From the NCBI RefSeq assembly GCF_016650695.1, contig NZ_JAEKFH010000003.1:1322001-1386000 (forward strand): a stretch of 64,000 bases of DNA, given 5' to 3'. Under the pieces are notes generated by a model. The model was not told the origin of the DNA and searched no databases. It saw nothing but the letters and a program-made list of their open reading frames with translations. This DNA comes from Pseudomonas sp. TH41 (GTDB lineage Bacteria; Pseudomonadota; Gammaproteobacteria; Pseudomonadales; Pseudomonadaceae). The position numbers were made by a program, and so were the translations under genes. Positions 63,502-64,000 of the stretch are shown one piece after another (within the stretch, counting starts at the first letter, position 1; each line of letters begins with the position of its first letter).

Positions 63502-64000
63502 ATGTCGCGCTCCACCTCTTCACTGTTTCTGCTTGCCGCCCTGCTGTTTTTCTTCGCCTTGGGCAATCACCAACTGCAAGGCTCCACCGAGGCCCGAGTG
63601 GCCGGGATCGCCATGGAAATGCACCTGGATAACGACTGGGTGACGCCCCGGTTGTTCGGTGAACCTTTTCTGGAAAAACCACCCCTGAGCCTCTGGCTCG
63701 ATGCCGGGGCGATCCGCGCATTCGGCGGCACGCCATGGGCCGAGCGGTTGGCGTCGGCATTTGCAGGATTGTTCAGCGTGATGGTCCTTTACGCGATGTT
63801 GCGCAAGTTCGGCCGGCCCAAGGCAATTGCCTGGACGGCGGGGATTCTGCTGGCGACCATGGCCAGCTACTGGAGCAACGTACGCGCCGTCGGTGAAGAC
63901 GCGTTACTCGCCCTTGGCGTGACCCTGGCGCTGCTGGCGTTCTTTCAAGGACATCGACACGCAAACCTGGCCAACGCACTGCTATTTGCCGCAGGCATTG
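63502..64000 (+). CDS. ArnT/PMT-like glycosyltransferase, cut by right edge
   Basis: The ATG at 63502 opens a frame of 166 codons that runs off the window. A first hydrophobic helix (SSLFLLAALLFFFALGN) is followed by STEARVAGIAMEM, DWVTPRLFGEPFLEKPPLSLWL and further helices. This GT-C fold loop, with a catalytic acidic residue in GSTEARVA, is typical of ArnT and related lipid-linked sugar transferases. The C-terminus is missing, so lipid A specificity cannot be judged. Confidence 0.85.
   Translation, partial: MSRSTSSLFLLAALLFFFALGNHQLQGSTEARVAGIAMEMHLDNDWVTPRLFGEPFLEKPPLSLWLDAGAIRAFGGTPWAERLASAFAGLFSVMVLYAMLRKFGRPKAIAWTAGILLATMASYWSNVRAVGEDALLALGVTLALLAFFQGHRHANLANALLFAAGI

Overview
The window looks like a chromosomal segment of a fluorescent-group Pseudomonas. 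The evidence is gene order (secG-tRNA-Leu-tRNA-fMet-rimP-nusA-infB-rbfA-truB-rpsO-pnp, carA-carB-greA, grpE-dnaK-dnaJ-dapB, fur-bamE), protein sequences that read like Pseudomonas orthologues, high GC, and Pseudomonas-type REP palindromes between genes.

Region 1 (1-34.9 kb) is conserved core genome, mostly on the minus strand. In order it holds: a DUF1631 protein running off the left edge; nadC; tRNA-Thr; pnp and rpsO; the truB-rbfA-infB-nusA-rimP translation/transcription operon with two tRNA genes at its head; secG, tpiA, glmM, folP, ftsH and rlmE; yhbY; greA-carB-carA; dapB; and the dnaJ-dnaK-grpE heat-shock genes. It ends with recN, fur, bamE, rnfH, ratA, a sodium symporter and smpB. Visible regulatory sites include sigma-32 promoters for grpE and dnaK, a LexA-like box at recN, and an attenuator-like terminator before carA.

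Region 2 (35.5-44.1 kb) is a lactate-use locus. A GntR/FCD repressor (LldR type) is divergent from a permease, the three-gene LutABC L-lactate oxidation complex and a 936-residue FAD/Fe-S D-lactate dehydrogenase. A perfect palindromic operator lies between repressor and permease.

Region 3 (44.2-51 kb) is a plastic zone around ssrA (tmRNA). It holds two paralogous small secreted proteins, a promoter-plus-3'-end stub of a second ssrA, a 47-bp perfect inverted repeat, an IS110/IS1111-type transposase, the genuine tmRNA gene, a frameshifted phage-type integrase remnant, and a three-gene module of unknown function. In that module a minus-strand protein is divergent from a tightly coupled pair of membrane-segment proteins, one of which carries a nuclease-like D-x8-QxK motif. 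This module is my best candidate for an undescribed system.

Region 4 (51-58.7 kb) holds a six-gene minus-strand operon (APC permease, ureohydrolase, polysaccharide-deacetylase-fold hydrolase, epimerase, short-chain dehydrogenase, LysR regulator) that looks like an uncharacterised nitrogen-compound catabolic pathway. It is followed by a hipBA toxin-antitoxin pair with a clear palindromic operator.

Region 5 (58.9-64 kb) holds a DUF2252 protein, then a KaiC-like double ATPase between an unknown 144-residue protein and a soluble histidine kinase (a compact signalling operon), and finally the start of an ArnT-like glycosyltransferase cut by the right edge.
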